A stretch of 64,000 nt of DNA, taken from assembly GCA_020850535.1 (NCBI GenBank), contig JADZEM010000016.1, forward strand, positions 29,192 through 93,191, read 5' to 3'. The notes under the pieces were generated by a model. It ran no database searches. It saw only the letters and a program-made list of their open reading frames with translations, and had not been told where the DNA came from. Below, piece by piece: positions 8,440 through 16,798 of this stretch. Position numbers and translations under genes: made by a program. This stretch comes from Chloroflexota bacterium (GTDB lineage Bacteria > Chloroflexota > UBA6077 > JACCZL01). How positions within the stretch are numbered: position 1 is the stretch's first letter; every line of letters begins with the position of its first letter.

Positions 8440-8754
8440 TTACGGCTGCCCGTTCGGCGACGCGCCGTCCACTGCGGCCAGGATCTCGTGCAGGATTCCC
8501 AGCCGCTGCCAGCGGAGGTACGTCCGGTGCACGGTGCTGTCATCGCCCAGGGCGCGCGGCAGATCGTTCCACCGGCACCCGACGGTCAGCTTGTAGCGGA
8601 TCGCCTCCAGGATGCGGCGCTGGTCTGAGCGCCGTCGTCCGAAGCGTGGTTGCGGATCGTGCGTGTCGATGAGCTGACGCGCCCGGTCCCAGGCAGCATC
8701 AGAGATCGAGGACGGCGCGCTCCCTCCCGGCGCGCCGCCCGGCGGCGTGGTCAT
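8440..8754 (-). CDS. Transposase N-terminal (DUF4096, IS5-type) domain protein
   Basis: A 104-aa protein that is only the helix-turn-helix-like domain found at the N-terminus of IS5-family transposases: SDAAWDRARQLID, RFGRRRSDQRRILEAIRYKL and CRWNDLPRALGDDSTVHRTYLRW. The ATG follows a G-rich site (GGGGGGAG). There is no DDE catalytic part downstream in any frame, and no terminal repeats were seen. It is either the first ORF of a decayed insertion sequence or an orphan DNA-binding domain. Confidence 0.75.
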   Translation of the reverse strand: MTTPPGGAPGGSAPSSISDAAWDRARQLIDTHDPQPRFGRRRSDQRRILEAIRYKLTVGCRWNDLPRALGDDSTVHRTYLRWQRLGILHEILAAVDGASPNGQP

Positions 8755-9307
8755 GCTTGCTCCCCCCTGAAGCGTCGCCTGCCGCTGACGCCCTCCCCAG
8801 GAACGCCCAGGCCGGCGATACTCCCACCCGGTATTCGGCGAATGGTAGCCCGTTGGCGCCGCCTTCCGCTCGGCGCCGGCATTGCAGATGCGCCACAACC
8901 GTCAGGTTACCGTCCCGGCCTGGGGTGTTGTCATCCCCCTGGGGGCCTGTTCACCGGGATGCGGTCGTCTCCGGTCCGATTGCCCGCACGAACTCGGCGC
9001 GGACCGTTCCCACGAGCCGCCGACCGGGATCCCCAGGATCCTGGAAGATGCGCGGGTGCAGGCGTCCAGGGCGCCGGCCGACGCCCCGCCCGGAGCGCAA
9101 GCGAGTGCCCGACGAGCCTCGCACAGACTGTGGATTTCTGTCGGGCAAGCCGTGGGCGTATGGTACCCTTCGGTGCGGTCGGGATCATCCACCGGCCGCC
9201 GGATGATCCCCCAAAGGCGGTTGCGAGCAGATCGTTTCGTCGAGCAGATGCCGAGCGTGCCTGCGTGGCGGAGCCAGGCACGTCTGCGTGGCAGAAAGGA
9301 GGACGCG
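8755..9307. other. Intergenic region with two hairpins
   Basis: No convincing gene on either strand. GGGATCATCC (9181-9190) pairs perfectly with GGATGATCCC (9201-9210), and CGTGCCTG (9256-9263) pairs with CAGGCACG (9275-9282) just before the ribosome-binding site of the next gene. These could be regulatory or remnants of the transposase-bearing element. The start at 9308 has an AAAGGAGG site. Confidence 0.5.
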
Positions 9308-9667
9308 ATGTCGTGGCGACAGCTGCCCGCCATCACACTGATCCTCCTGGGCATCCTCCTCGCCGCCCCGCTCAGCTCGGGCGACAAGGGCCTCTGGCTC
9401 AGCGTCGCGCCGACTGCCGCCCTGCTCTCCGATGCGCCCGCCGGAGGCCTGCCGGCCGAGCACTCGACCATCCTGCCGGACGCTTCGAGCCGGTCGGCGG
9501 CGGTCGGGCGTACCGAGTCGAGCGGAGCGGGCCGCGGCCCTGACGCCGATGCCGTTGCGCCGCGGCTGCCGGCCGGCGAGCGCTGGATATCGAGCGCCGC
9601 CAGCCGCTCCGCTGAAGAGCAGCAGGCGCTCGCGGCCCCGGCCGCCCCGCGCGCACCACCCGCCTGA
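9308..9667 (+). CDS. Small exported hypothetical protein
   Basis: 119 aa. The only recognisable part is an N-terminal hydrophobic signal or anchor segment (LPAITLILLGILLAAPLSS), followed by an Ala/Ser/Pro-rich, low-complexity tail without known motifs. The start is well supported by AAAGGAGG 7 bases upstream. It precedes secF on the same strand by about 250 bases. The function is not recognised. The low-complexity tail leaves some doubt that it is a real gene. Confidence 0.55.
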   Translation: MSWRQLPAITLILLGILLAAPLSSGDKGLWLSVAPTAALLSDAPAGGLPAEHSTILPDASSRSAAVGRTESSGAGRGPDADAVAPRLPAGERWISSAASRSAEEQQALAAPAAPRAPPA

Positions 9668-9917
9668 GCCTGCGCCGGGCTGACGGCCGGCTCCTGCCGC
9701 CCTGCCCGGAGATTGCCCCGCCGGTGAGCCGCCGTGCTCGTCGTTGCCTGCGTGCGCTCGTTCCGTCGGGCCTGCCGGCAGCCGGCCTGGGCGGTTCCTG
9801 TCCTGACCCCCCGTAGCGCCGCTGCTCGCGCGCTGCCGACCTCGGCGTCATCGGCGTGGTGGATGGCCGCATCCTCCCACTGACGGTGCCGCCGGCCGCA
9901 TCCCCTGGAGTGGCTTG

Positions 9918-10997
9918 ATGTTCGATTTCGTCGCCAGACGGCGATGGTTCTACTGGCTCTCGATCCTGATCGTGGTCCCCGGCGTTGTCTCGATGCTCCT
10001 GCCCGGCGGCTTTCGCCCCGGCATCGACTTTACCAGCGGCACCCTCTTGCAACTGCGTTTCGCCCAGGAGGTCGAGCAGGAGGCGGTGCGCCGCGCGTTC
10101 GGCGAGGCCGGCCACCCCGACGCCGTGGTGCAGCGGGCGAACGACGGCACGTTCCTGATCCGGACCCGGCCGCTTGGGCAGGTCACCGACGAGGCCGAGG
10201 GGGCCGGCCAGTCCGAGCGCACCCAACTCCTCGAGACGTTGCGCGGCAGTCTCGGCGAGGTCGAGATCCTGGCGCTGGATCAGGTGTCGCCGGTGATCGC
10301 CGAGGAGATCGTGCGGTACTCGGGGGTGGCCGTGGCGGCGGCCTGCCTGGGCATCCTGGTCTACCTCTGGTGGGCGTTCAGGAAGGTGCCCCGCTCGATC
10401 CGCTACGGCTCGTGCGCGGTCATCGCGCTCGTCCACGACGCCGTGGCGCTGCTCGGCATCTTCTCGCTGCTGGGGCGCTTCACGACCATCGAGCTGGACG
10501 CCATGTTCATCACGGCGGTGCTGACCACCATCGGCTTCTCGGTCCACGACACCATCGTCGTGTTCGACCGGGTCCGCGAGAACATCGTGCGGCACGCCGG
10601 CGAGTCGTTCGCCGACATCGTGAACCACAGCCTGATCCAGACGCTGGGCCGCTCGATCAACACCTCGATCACGTCGTTCCTGACGCTGCTGGCCCTGTAC
10701 ATCTTCGGCGGCTCGACGATTCAGAGCTTTGTGCTGGCGATCCTGATCGGCGTGGCGCTGGGCACCTACAGCTCGATCTTCAACGCCAGCCTGCTCCTGT
10801 ACTCCTGGGAGACGGGCGAGCTTCGGCGGTTGCCGGCCGTGCTGTTTGGCGGTCAGGGCGCATCGCCGGATCTGGTGCTGGCGACGACCGCGCCGGCTGG
10901 CGGGTCTGACCCTGCCGAGGCGCGCAGGCGATATGAGCCCGACGAACGTGGCACAGTGAGTGCGACAGTCCGGGGCGCTCGTGGAGCACGCAGCTGA
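9918..10997 (+). CDS. secF: Protein translocase subunit SecF
   Basis: Membrane subunit that, with SecD, uses the proton gradient to assist Sec-dependent export; 359 aa. The first helix (RRWFYWLSILIVVPGVVSML) is followed by GFRPGIDFTSGTLLQLRF and the periplasmic domain. Five C-terminal helices carry VALVHDAVALLGIF-like and TIGFSVHDTIVVFDRVREN signatures and SINTSITSFLTLLALYIFGG. The start is ATG 9918 rather than TTG 9915. No secD lies upstream, where most bacteria have it. The tail beyond residue 305 is poorly conserved and hydrophilic. Confidence 0.95.
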   Translation: MFDFVARRRWFYWLSILIVVPGVVSMLLPGGFRPGIDFTSGTLLQLRFAQEVEQEAVRRAFGEAGHPDAVVQRANDGTFLIRTRPLGQVTDEAEGAGQSERTQLLETLRGSLGEVEILALDQVSPVIAEEIVRYSGVAVAAACLGILVYLWWAFRKVPRSIRYGSCAVIALVHDAVALLGIFSLLGRFTTIELDAMFITAVLTTIGFSVHDTIVVFDRVRENIVRHAGESFADIVNHSLIQTLGRSINTSITSFLTLLALYIFGGSTIQSFVLAILIGVALGTYSSIFNASLLLYSWETGELRRLPAVLFGGQGASPDLVLATTAPAGGSDPAEARRRYEPDERGTVSATVRGARGARS

Positions 10998-11129
10998 CCG
11001 CCGCCGCGCCGGCCGCGGCGCCGTTGACGGTCCCATGCTGCCGACGACTCGCCGGCCGGGGAGCCTGTGCTCCGCCGCGCAACTGTCCCTCGTTCGCCTC
11101 GCCATCACCTGGGAAAGGAGGCTCCGCCG

Positions 11130-12911
11130 ATGCCCCATGAGACTGCCCTGATCGCCACCATGAGTGTCGCGCTGGCGCTTGCATTTGTCTTCGGCTTCCT
11201 GGCGACACGCCTCCAGCTGCCGTCGCTCGTCGGCTACCTGCTGGCGGGCGTCGTGGTCGGGCCGTTCACGCCCGGCTTCGTGGCGGACATGTCGCTCGCG
11301 CCACAACTGGCTGAGATCGGCGTGATCCTGCTGATGTTCGGCGTCGGCATCCACTTCTCGCTGCGCGACCTGCTGGCTGTGCGCTCGGTGGCCATCCCGG
11401 GGGCGATCTTCCAGAGCACCATCGCCACGGTTCTGGCGATCCTCGTCTGCCTCTGGTGGGGCTGGGGGCTGCAGGCCGGGCTGGTGCTGGGGCTGGCGAT
11501 CTCGGTGGCGAGCACGGTGGTGCTGCTGCGGGCGCTCATGGAGGGCGATCTGCTGGAGACGACGCCCGGCCGCATCGCCGTGGGCTGGCTGATCGTCGAG
11601 GATCTGCTGACGGTGCTGGCGCTGGTGCTGTTGCCGGCGATGGCCGGCGGCGACGCGGACCACGGGCACGGCCTGAGCCTCGCCAGCATGGTGACGGACT
11701 GGCTGGGCGTCACGGGCGGGCTGGCGAGCATCGCGGTGACGGTGGCGCTGACGCTGGGGAAGGTCGTGCTGCTGGTGGCGGTGATGCTGTTCGCCGGCGC
11801 ACGGGTGGTGCCCTGGCTGCTGATTCAGGTCTCGCGGACCGGCTCGCGGGAGTTGTTCATCCTGGCGGTGCTGGCGGTGGCGTTCGGCATCGCGTTCGGG
11901 TCGGCCACCATCTTCGGGGTGTCGTTCGCACTGGGGGCGTTCCTGGCCGGGCTGGTGGTCGGCGAATCGGACCTGAGCCACCAGGCGGCCGAGGACGCGC
12001 TGCCCCTGCGTGACGCCTTCGCGGTGCTGTTCTTCGTGTCGGTGGGGATGCTGTTCGACCCGTCGATCCTCTGGACAAGCCCGCTGCACGTGCTGGCGGT
12101 GGTGGGGATCATCGTGGTGGCGAAGCCGCTGGCGGCGTTCCTGCTGGTGGTGGCGTTGCGGCGGCCGGCCCGGACCGGGCTGGTGGTGGCGGCCGGGCTG
12201 GCGCAGATCGGCGAGTTCTCGTTCATCCTGGCGGAGCTGGGTCGCTCGCTGGGGATGCTGCCGACCGAGGGGTACGGGCTGGTCCTGGCGGGAGCCATTG
12301 TCTCGATCACGCTCAACCCGGCCATCTTCGCGACGGTCCGGCCGATTGAGCGCTGGCTGGACCGCTGGAGCGGTCGCGCGGACGCCGAGCCGTTGGCAGT
12401 CGCGGAGCCGCATGTCGCTCCACGCCGCGATCACGCGGTGCTGTGCGGCTACGGTCGGGTGGGGCGGTTGCTGAGCGCGGCCCTCGAGCTTGAGGATGTG
12501 CCGCTGCTGGTGGTAGATCAGGATTGGGGGCTGATCGACGAGCTCCAGGCGCGCGGGGTGGACGCCTTGCGGGCGGACGTGGCCGACCACGGGGCCTTGA
12601 AGCAGATGCACCTGGAGCGGGCGCGCGTGCTGGTGGTGGCGATGTCCGATCCGCTGGCGACGCGGCACGTGGTGGAGTTCGCGCAGAAGCACGCGCCGGG
12701 GCTGCCCATCGTGGCGCGCACGCACAGCGAGGCCGAGCGCCAGTACCTGACGCAGCAGGGGGTGGACGCGATCCTCGGAGAGCAGGAGCTGGCGCTGGCA
12801 ATGAATCGTCAGGCGTTGGAGCTGCTGGGGTGCGCCGTGCCGCTGGAGCGCCGGCCGGCCATCGGGAGTGGCGAGCCGCTGTCGGAAGGGGCGGCAGCGG
12901 GCGCAGCATAG
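11130..12911 (+). CDS. KefB-type cation:proton antiporter (CPA2) with TrkA-N domain
   Basis: A 593-aa monovalent cation/proton antiporter. About twelve hydrophobic helices span residues 5-385 (QLPSLVGYLLAGVVVGPFTPG, LAEIGVILLMFGVGIHFSL, the AxGEFSFIL-like AQIGEFSFILAELG). The C-terminal cytosolic RCK/TrkA-N domain starts near residue 425 with the nucleotide-binding GYGRVG motif and a terminal VDQDWGLIDEL. It resembles YbaL/KefB more than KefC glutathione-gated channels, and no KefF/G ancillary gene is present. The start at 11130 follows GGAAAGGAGG. A direct repeat overlaps the stop codon. Confidence 0.93.
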   Translation: MPHETALIATMSVALALAFVFGFLATRLQLPSLVGYLLAGVVVGPFTPGFVADMSLAPQLAEIGVILLMFGVGIHFSLRDLLAVRSVAIPGAIFQSTIATVLAILVCLWWGWGLQAGLVLGLAISVASTVVLLRALMEGDLLETTPGRIAVGWLIVEDLLTVLALVLLPAMAGGDADHGHGLSLASMVTDWLGVTGGLASIAVTVALTLGKVVLLVAVMLFAGARVVPWLLIQVSRTGSRELFILAVLAVAFGIAFGSATIFGVSFALGAFLAGLVVGESDLSHQAAEDALPLRDAFAVLFFVSVGMLFDPSILWTSPLHVLAVVGIIVVAKPLAAFLLVVALRRPARTGLVVAAGLAQIGEFSFILAELGRSLGMLPTEGYGLVLAGAIVSITLNPAIFATVRPIERWLDRWSGRADAEPLAVAEPHVAPRRDHAVLCGYGRVGRLLSAALELEDVPLLVVDQDWGLIDELQARGVDALRADVADHGALKQMHLERARVLVVAMSDPLATRHVVEFAQKHAPGLPIVARTHSEAERQYLTQQGVDAILGEQELALAMNRQALELLGCAVPLERRPAIGSGEPLSEGAAAGAA

Positions 12912-12942
12912 CGTGTGCGTGGCGCAGCATAGCGTGTGCGTG
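12901..12942. repeat. Two 21-bp direct repeats across a stop codon
   Basis: The unit starting GCGCAGCATAGCGTGTGCG occurs at 12901-12921 and 12922-12942. The first copy contains the TAG stop of the antiporter gene, so the duplication may have created or moved the gene end. Confidence 0.8.
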
Positions 12943-12979
12943 GCGCAGGACGAGACCACGCGGGGAGATGTGTCACACG

Positions 12980-13414
12980 ATGTCGTTGGAAGCTAATAAG
13001 GCGCTGGTTCGCCGCTTCTTTTCCGAGGTGATGGACGCCGGCCGGTCCGAACTGGCGTACGATCTGTTCGCGCCCGATTGCCGCGTGCAGTATCCGCACC
13101 AGGCGGAGCCGCGCGTCGGCGTCGAGGTCACCGCCGCCGCCCTGGCCGAGGCGCGGGCCCGGCAAAGCAGCATCACCACCCACGTCGAGCTGCTGCTGGC
13201 CGAGGATGATCTCGTTGCCACCCGCGTGCGCCACGACGCCGTCTTCAGCACGGACATCCCGAGCCGCAACGGCATCCTGAAGGCGGCTGGGCGGCCGGTG
13301 AGCTGGCTGGCCCACGTCATCTTTCGGATCCGGGACGGCCGGATCGTCGAGCAGTGGGTGCAGCGCGATGAGGCCGGCATCCTCGAGCAACTGGACGCGC
13401 TGCCACCGCCGTGA
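12980..13414 (+). CDS. SnoaL-like/polyketide cyclase-type protein
   Basis: 144 aa with the NTF2-like pattern of SnoaL-family proteins: NKALVRRFFSEVMDAGRSELAYDLFAPDCRVQYP at the N-terminus, then strands ending HVIFRIRDGRIVEQWVQRDEAGILEQL. Members include small cyclases, isomerases and many proteins of unknown role, so no substrate is assigned. ATG 12980 is preferred because the GGGGAG site is too close to the ATG at 12968, though that alternative is possible. A heptamer repeat array begins 3 bases after the stop. Confidence 0.8.
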   Translation: MSLEANKALVRRFFSEVMDAGRSELAYDLFAPDCRVQYPHQAEPRVGVEVTAAALAEARARQSSITTHVELLLAEDDLVATRVRHDAVFSTDIPSRNGILKAAGRPVSWLAHVIFRIRDGRIVEQWVQRDEAGILEQLDALPPP

Positions 13415-13416
13415 TG

Positions 13417-13515
13417 GTCGTGGGTCGTGGGTCGTGGGTCGTGGGTCGTGGGTCGTGGGTCGTGGGTCGTGGGTCGTGGGTCGTGGGTCGTGGGTCGTGG
13501 GTCGTGGGTCGTGGG
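13417..13515. repeat. GTCGTGG heptamer array (about 14 copies)
   Basis: Fourteen nearly perfect head-to-tail copies of the 7-mer GTCGTGG. It starts right after the stop of the SnoaL-like gene and ends about 30 bases before palindrome copy B. Because 7 is not a multiple of 3, the array is open in several frames (Gly-Ser-Trp-Val-Val-Gly-Arg repeats), which are not taken as protein. Confidence 0.97.
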
Positions 13516-13546
13516 AATGGTGTGGTGAAAGCACGCGACTTGCAAT

Positions 13547-13791
13547 TGTCATCCTGAGCGCAGCGAAGGACCTCACCCGCTGACCGTCAACCCTCGCCTC
13601 ACCCGCCGACCGTCATCTTCCGCCTCACCCGCTGACCGTCAACCCTCGCCTCACCCGCTGACCGTCATCTTCCGCCTCACCCGCCGACCGTCATCTTCCG
13701 CCTCACCCGCTGACCGTCAACTCTCGCAACATCCGTTAACTCTCAACGCTCGCGTCAGCGGGTGAGGTCCTTCGCTGCGCTCAGGATGACA
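13547..13791. repeat. Palindromic repeat copy B with internal 26-bp tandem units
   Basis: The left arm TGTCATCCTGAGCGCAGCGA and its inverted right arm ending GGATGACA enclose six 26-bp units (13571-13726). Each unit begins CCTCACCCG and alternates CTGACCGTCAACCCTCG with CCGACCGTCATCTTCCG. The match between arms continues outwards into GCACGCRACT-like flanks. With the heptamer array it fills the 467-base gap before the hydantoinase gene. Confidence 0.93.
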
Positions 13792-13881
13792 TGGGGAGTT
13801 GCGTGTTTGCTGTGAGTGTGCTGACAACACGTCTGCTCGCCTGCTACCCTGGTGGCCTGATCTGCCGGCGGAGGGCACCCT

Positions 13882-15783
13882 ATGACGCAGCCACAGGCGC
13901 ACCCCGACCCTGCTGTGCCCAGGTCAGCGGTCACCGCCGACCCTATCGTCGTGCAGATCGTCGAGGGGGCGCTGGCCTCCGCCGAGGCCGAGGTCGAGGC
14001 GGCCATCGAGCGTACCGCCCGCTCGCCGATGATCCGCGAGGCCCGCGACTTTCGCGGTGGCATCCACGACCGCCACTGTCGGAAGCTGACCGGCCGCTCG
14101 TACTCGGCGCTGGTGCAGCCCATCGTCCGCGACTTCCCGATTGAGATGATGCGGCCGGGCGATGTCTTCTTCCACAACGACGTCTACGGCTCCGAGGGCG
14201 GCATCGGGCATCTGCCGGATATGTGCTGCACCGTGCCCGTCTTTCACGAGGGTGAGGTGGTGGCGTTCGTGCAGGCGTTCGGCCACCACGACGACATCGG
14301 TGGGGCGGTGCCCGGCTCGATGCCCAGTCATGGCACTTCCCACTACCAGGAAGGGCTGATCATCCCGCCGATCCGCATCTACCGGGCCGGCGAGCCGAAT
14401 GACGACGTGATCCGCCTGATGGCGCGGAACTCGCGGATGCCCGACTCCCTGCGCGGCGACCTCGACGCCGAGGTGGCGGCCTGCCGGATGGGGGCCGAGC
14501 GCATCGCCGACCTGTTCCGGCGCTATGGGCGGGCGCAGGTGGAGGCCTGCTTCGAGGCGATCCTCCAGCGGACCACCGAGACGTTCCGACGCGAGCTGCT
14601 GAGCAAGATCCCGGACGGCGTCTACGTCTGGGAGGACTACGCCGAGCACGACGGGGTCGATCCGCCACGGCTGCACACCCAGCGGATGACGATGACGAAG
14701 GTCTCCCAGCCGGAGCCGAAGCTGCTGATCGACTTCACGGGGACCAGCCCCCAGGCGAAGGGGCCGATCAACCACGCTGGCAACTACGCGGACGGCGTCT
14801 TCCTCAAGAAGTGGATCGCGCCGATCCTCCGCAACCTGGCGGACACCCCCGAGCGCATGGCCGAATTGGACGTGAACGAGGGGGTAGTGTCGCTGATCGA
14901 GCTGACGTTCCCGCCGCCGGGCACCCTCCTGACGCCGATCTTCCCCGCCCCGACCAACGCCCGGACGTTCGTGATCTTGCGGCTGCTCGGCATCCTGGCG
15001 GGCGTGCTGGCGAAGGCGAACGGCGGCATGATGCCGGCCGATCAGGAGACGATCCGCTACACCGGCTTCCACGGGCGGGACCATGGCGATCGGCCGTACC
15101 TGATGCGCGAGGTGCTCGGCGGCGGATCGGGCGGCCGGCCGTGGGCGGATGGCTCGGACACGGTCCACGTGGTGCCAGACTCCAAGAACCTGCCCGTCGA
15201 GTTCACCGAGACGCGTTTTCCGTTGCTGGTGGAGTCTCTCCAGCTTGCACCGGATTCTGGCGGGGCCGGCAAGCGGCGTGGCGGCCTGGGCTACCGCAAG
15301 GAGATCCGCCCCACGCTGGATGCCTATTTTCTGTCCGTGGCCGACCGCTCGATTCTCGGGTGCTGGGGCCTGAAGGGCGGCAAGGCGGGCCGGCCGTTCC
15401 GCGTGACCGTCGATCCGGGCGGCCCGAACGAGCGGCAGCTTGAAGGGCTGGTGGACGACGAGCCGGTCCCAGCCGGGACGCTGGTGCGGATCGACACGAC
15501 GGGCGGCGGCGGCTGGGGCGACCCGCTGGAGCGCGAGCCGGAGCGGGTCGCATTGGATGTGACGCAGGGGAAGGTGACCGCCGAGGCTGCCCGCGCCGAG
15601 TACGGGGTGGTGGTCGAGACGGCGGCGGACGGCCTCTCAGGAGTTGACGTTGCCGCGACGGCCGCCCTGCGTGCGGACATGGTGGCGGCGCGCGATCCTG
15701 GCCCGCTCCCCCTCTTCGACCGTGGCCCTGGCTACCGGCTGCTCAGCGGCAAGCTGCAGGCGGATGTGGATGGCGGGTTGTAG
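13882..15783 (+). CDS. Hydantoinase B/oxoprolinase family protein (HyuB)
   Basis: ATP-dependent hydantoinase or oxoprolinase beta subunit, 633 aa, about the usual length for a separate B chain. Family segments include RDFRGGIHDRHCRKLTGR, GDVFFHNDVYGSEGGIGHLPDM, AFGHHDDIGGAVPGSMP and TFPPPGTLLTPIFPAPTNARTF. The C-terminus has GLGYRKEIRP and TGGGGWGDPLERE, the typical end signature. The A subunit (HyuA), usually adjacent, is not present. It may hydrolyse a cyclic amide or an acetophenone-like carboxylation substrate; this cannot be decided here. Confidence 0.93.
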   Translation: MTQPQAHPDPAVPRSAVTADPIVVQIVEGALASAEAEVEAAIERTARSPMIREARDFRGGIHDRHCRKLTGRSYSALVQPIVRDFPIEMMRPGDVFFHNDVYGSEGGIGHLPDMCCTVPVFHEGEVVAFVQAFGHHDDIGGAVPGSMPSHGTSHYQEGLIIPPIRIYRAGEPNDDVIRLMARNSRMPDSLRGDLDAEVAACRMGAERIADLFRRYGRAQVEACFEAILQRTTETFRRELLSKIPDGVYVWEDYAEHDGVDPPRLHTQRMTMTKVSQPEPKLLIDFTGTSPQAKGPINHAGNYADGVFLKKWIAPILRNLADTPERMAELDVNEGVVSLIELTFPPPGTLLTPIFPAPTNARTFVILRLLGILAGVLAKANGGMMPADQETIRYTGFHGRDHGDRPYLMREVLGGGSGGRPWADGSDTVHVVPDSKNLPVEFTETRFPLLVESLQLAPDSGGAGKRRGGLGYRKEIRPTLDAYFLSVADRSILGCWGLKGGKAGRPFRVTVDPGGPNERQLEGLVDDEPVPAGTLVRIDTTGGGGWGDPLEREPERVALDVTQGKVTAEAARAEYGVVVETAADGLSGVDVAATAALRADMVAARDPGPLPLFDRGPGYRLLSGKLQADVDGGL

Positions 15784-15964
15784 AGCGAGGGTCGTGGATG
15801 GCGGGGCGCGGATCGAGGGGTGCGGATCGTGGGACCGAAGAGGATCGCGCCTGGTGGCCGAATTGCAGTAGCCTGATTCTGGTGACCGGGCACGACGCGG
15901 TGTCGGGTTGGCGTCCCCCATAGCCCAACGCCGACGATCCTCGACCCCACCGGAGGTGGATCTC

Positions 15965-16765
15965 GTGATTTTCCAGATCTTCCGTGGACAGCTCCTGGTT
16001 GTGCGGCAGCCGGATCATGGGGTCCAGGCCGGCCTCTTCGCCAGCCGCTGGGGGAACGAGCAGACCCCAACCTTCGATCCGCGCCAGGAGGTCATCGACG
16101 CCGGCACCCAGCACGACAACGGCTGGGCAGCGTGGGAAGAGTCCCCGACGATGGACCCGGAGACGGGCCAGCCGTGGGCGTTCTTCAAGCTGACGCCGCA
16201 CGAGCACGTGCCGCTGTACCGCCGGGGCATCCAGATGGCAGCCGACCACGATCCGACGACGGGCCTGCTGGTCAGCATGCACGGCGCGGGCCTGTACAAC
16301 GACCGCTACGGCACGTTCCGCCTCAACGAGCGGAGCCTGAGCCAGGCCGAGCAGGCTCTGGTGGACGAGTTTCTGGCCGAGCAGGCGCTGTTCCAGCAGT
16401 CGCTGGCGCAGCGGGCGCTGCGCCGGGAGCTTCACTCGCACGTCACCACCGATCCACAGGTCTGGTACAACTATCTCCTGTTGCAAGTCTGGGACAGGCT
16501 GCAGTTGCAGTTTGCGTGGCGGCTCGGCGCAAGCGGCGAGATCGCGCCGCTGCCGTATCCTGACGGCTCGACGGGCTCGCTGAAGATCATGAATCTTGGT
16601 GAGCTGTCGGTGCGGCTCGATCCGTACCCGTTCGACACCTCGCCGCTGGTCTTCCCGATGGCGGCGCGGCTGCTGCCGGACAGGCGGTATCGCAACGCCG
16701 AGGAGTTCCTGGCTGAGATGTCGAAGACGCCGGTGACGATGTTGGAGTGCAAGGTCACGCGGTAG
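15965..16765 (+). CDS. DUF3891 family protein
   Basis: 266 aa. The GTG start after GGAGG gives the family-typical opening MIFQIFRGQLLVVRQPDHGVQAG; an upstream ATG adds unrelated residues. It has conserved patches ASRWGNEQTP, AGTQHDNGWAAWEE and SMHGAGLYNDRYG. His and Asp residues in QPDH and QHDNG suggest a metal site, but no function has been established for the family. It lies directly upstream of the AAA-TOPRIM pair on the same strand, separated by 33 bases, though its base composition matches the chromosome rather than that pair. Confidence 0.85.
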   Translation: MIFQIFRGQLLVVRQPDHGVQAGLFASRWGNEQTPTFDPRQEVIDAGTQHDNGWAAWEESPTMDPETGQPWAFFKLTPHEHVPLYRRGIQMAADHDPTTGLLVSMHGAGLYNDRYGTFRLNERSLSQAEQALVDEFLAEQALFQQSLAQRALRRELHSHVTTDPQVWYNYLLLQVWDRLQLQFAWRLGASGEIAPLPYPDGSTGSLKIMNLGELSVRLDPYPFDTSPLVFPMAARLLPDRRYRNAEEFLAEMSKTPVTMLECKVTR

Positions 16766-16798
16766 ACAGTGACGCCGCCGCGATGAAGGGCCGTCTGT

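Noticed and set aside
8440..8898. Intact insertion sequence at 8.4-8.9 kb
   Set aside because: Only the N-terminal transposase domain is present; no DDE residues and no terminal inverted repeats recognised.
9399..12959. Minus-strand open frame of 1186 codons
   Set aside because: Antisense to SecF and the antiporter, rich in Gln/Arg/His, no motif and no start site.
13417..13515. Gly-Ser-Trp-Val-Val-Gly-Arg repeat peptide from the heptamer array
   Set aside because: The 7-base unit yields repeat peptides in every frame; no ribosome-binding site, and the same array occurs at other intergenic loci.
13571..13726. 26-bp repeats as a CRISPR array
   Set aside because: Units are contiguous, without unique spacers, and lie inside a palindromic element; no cas genes.
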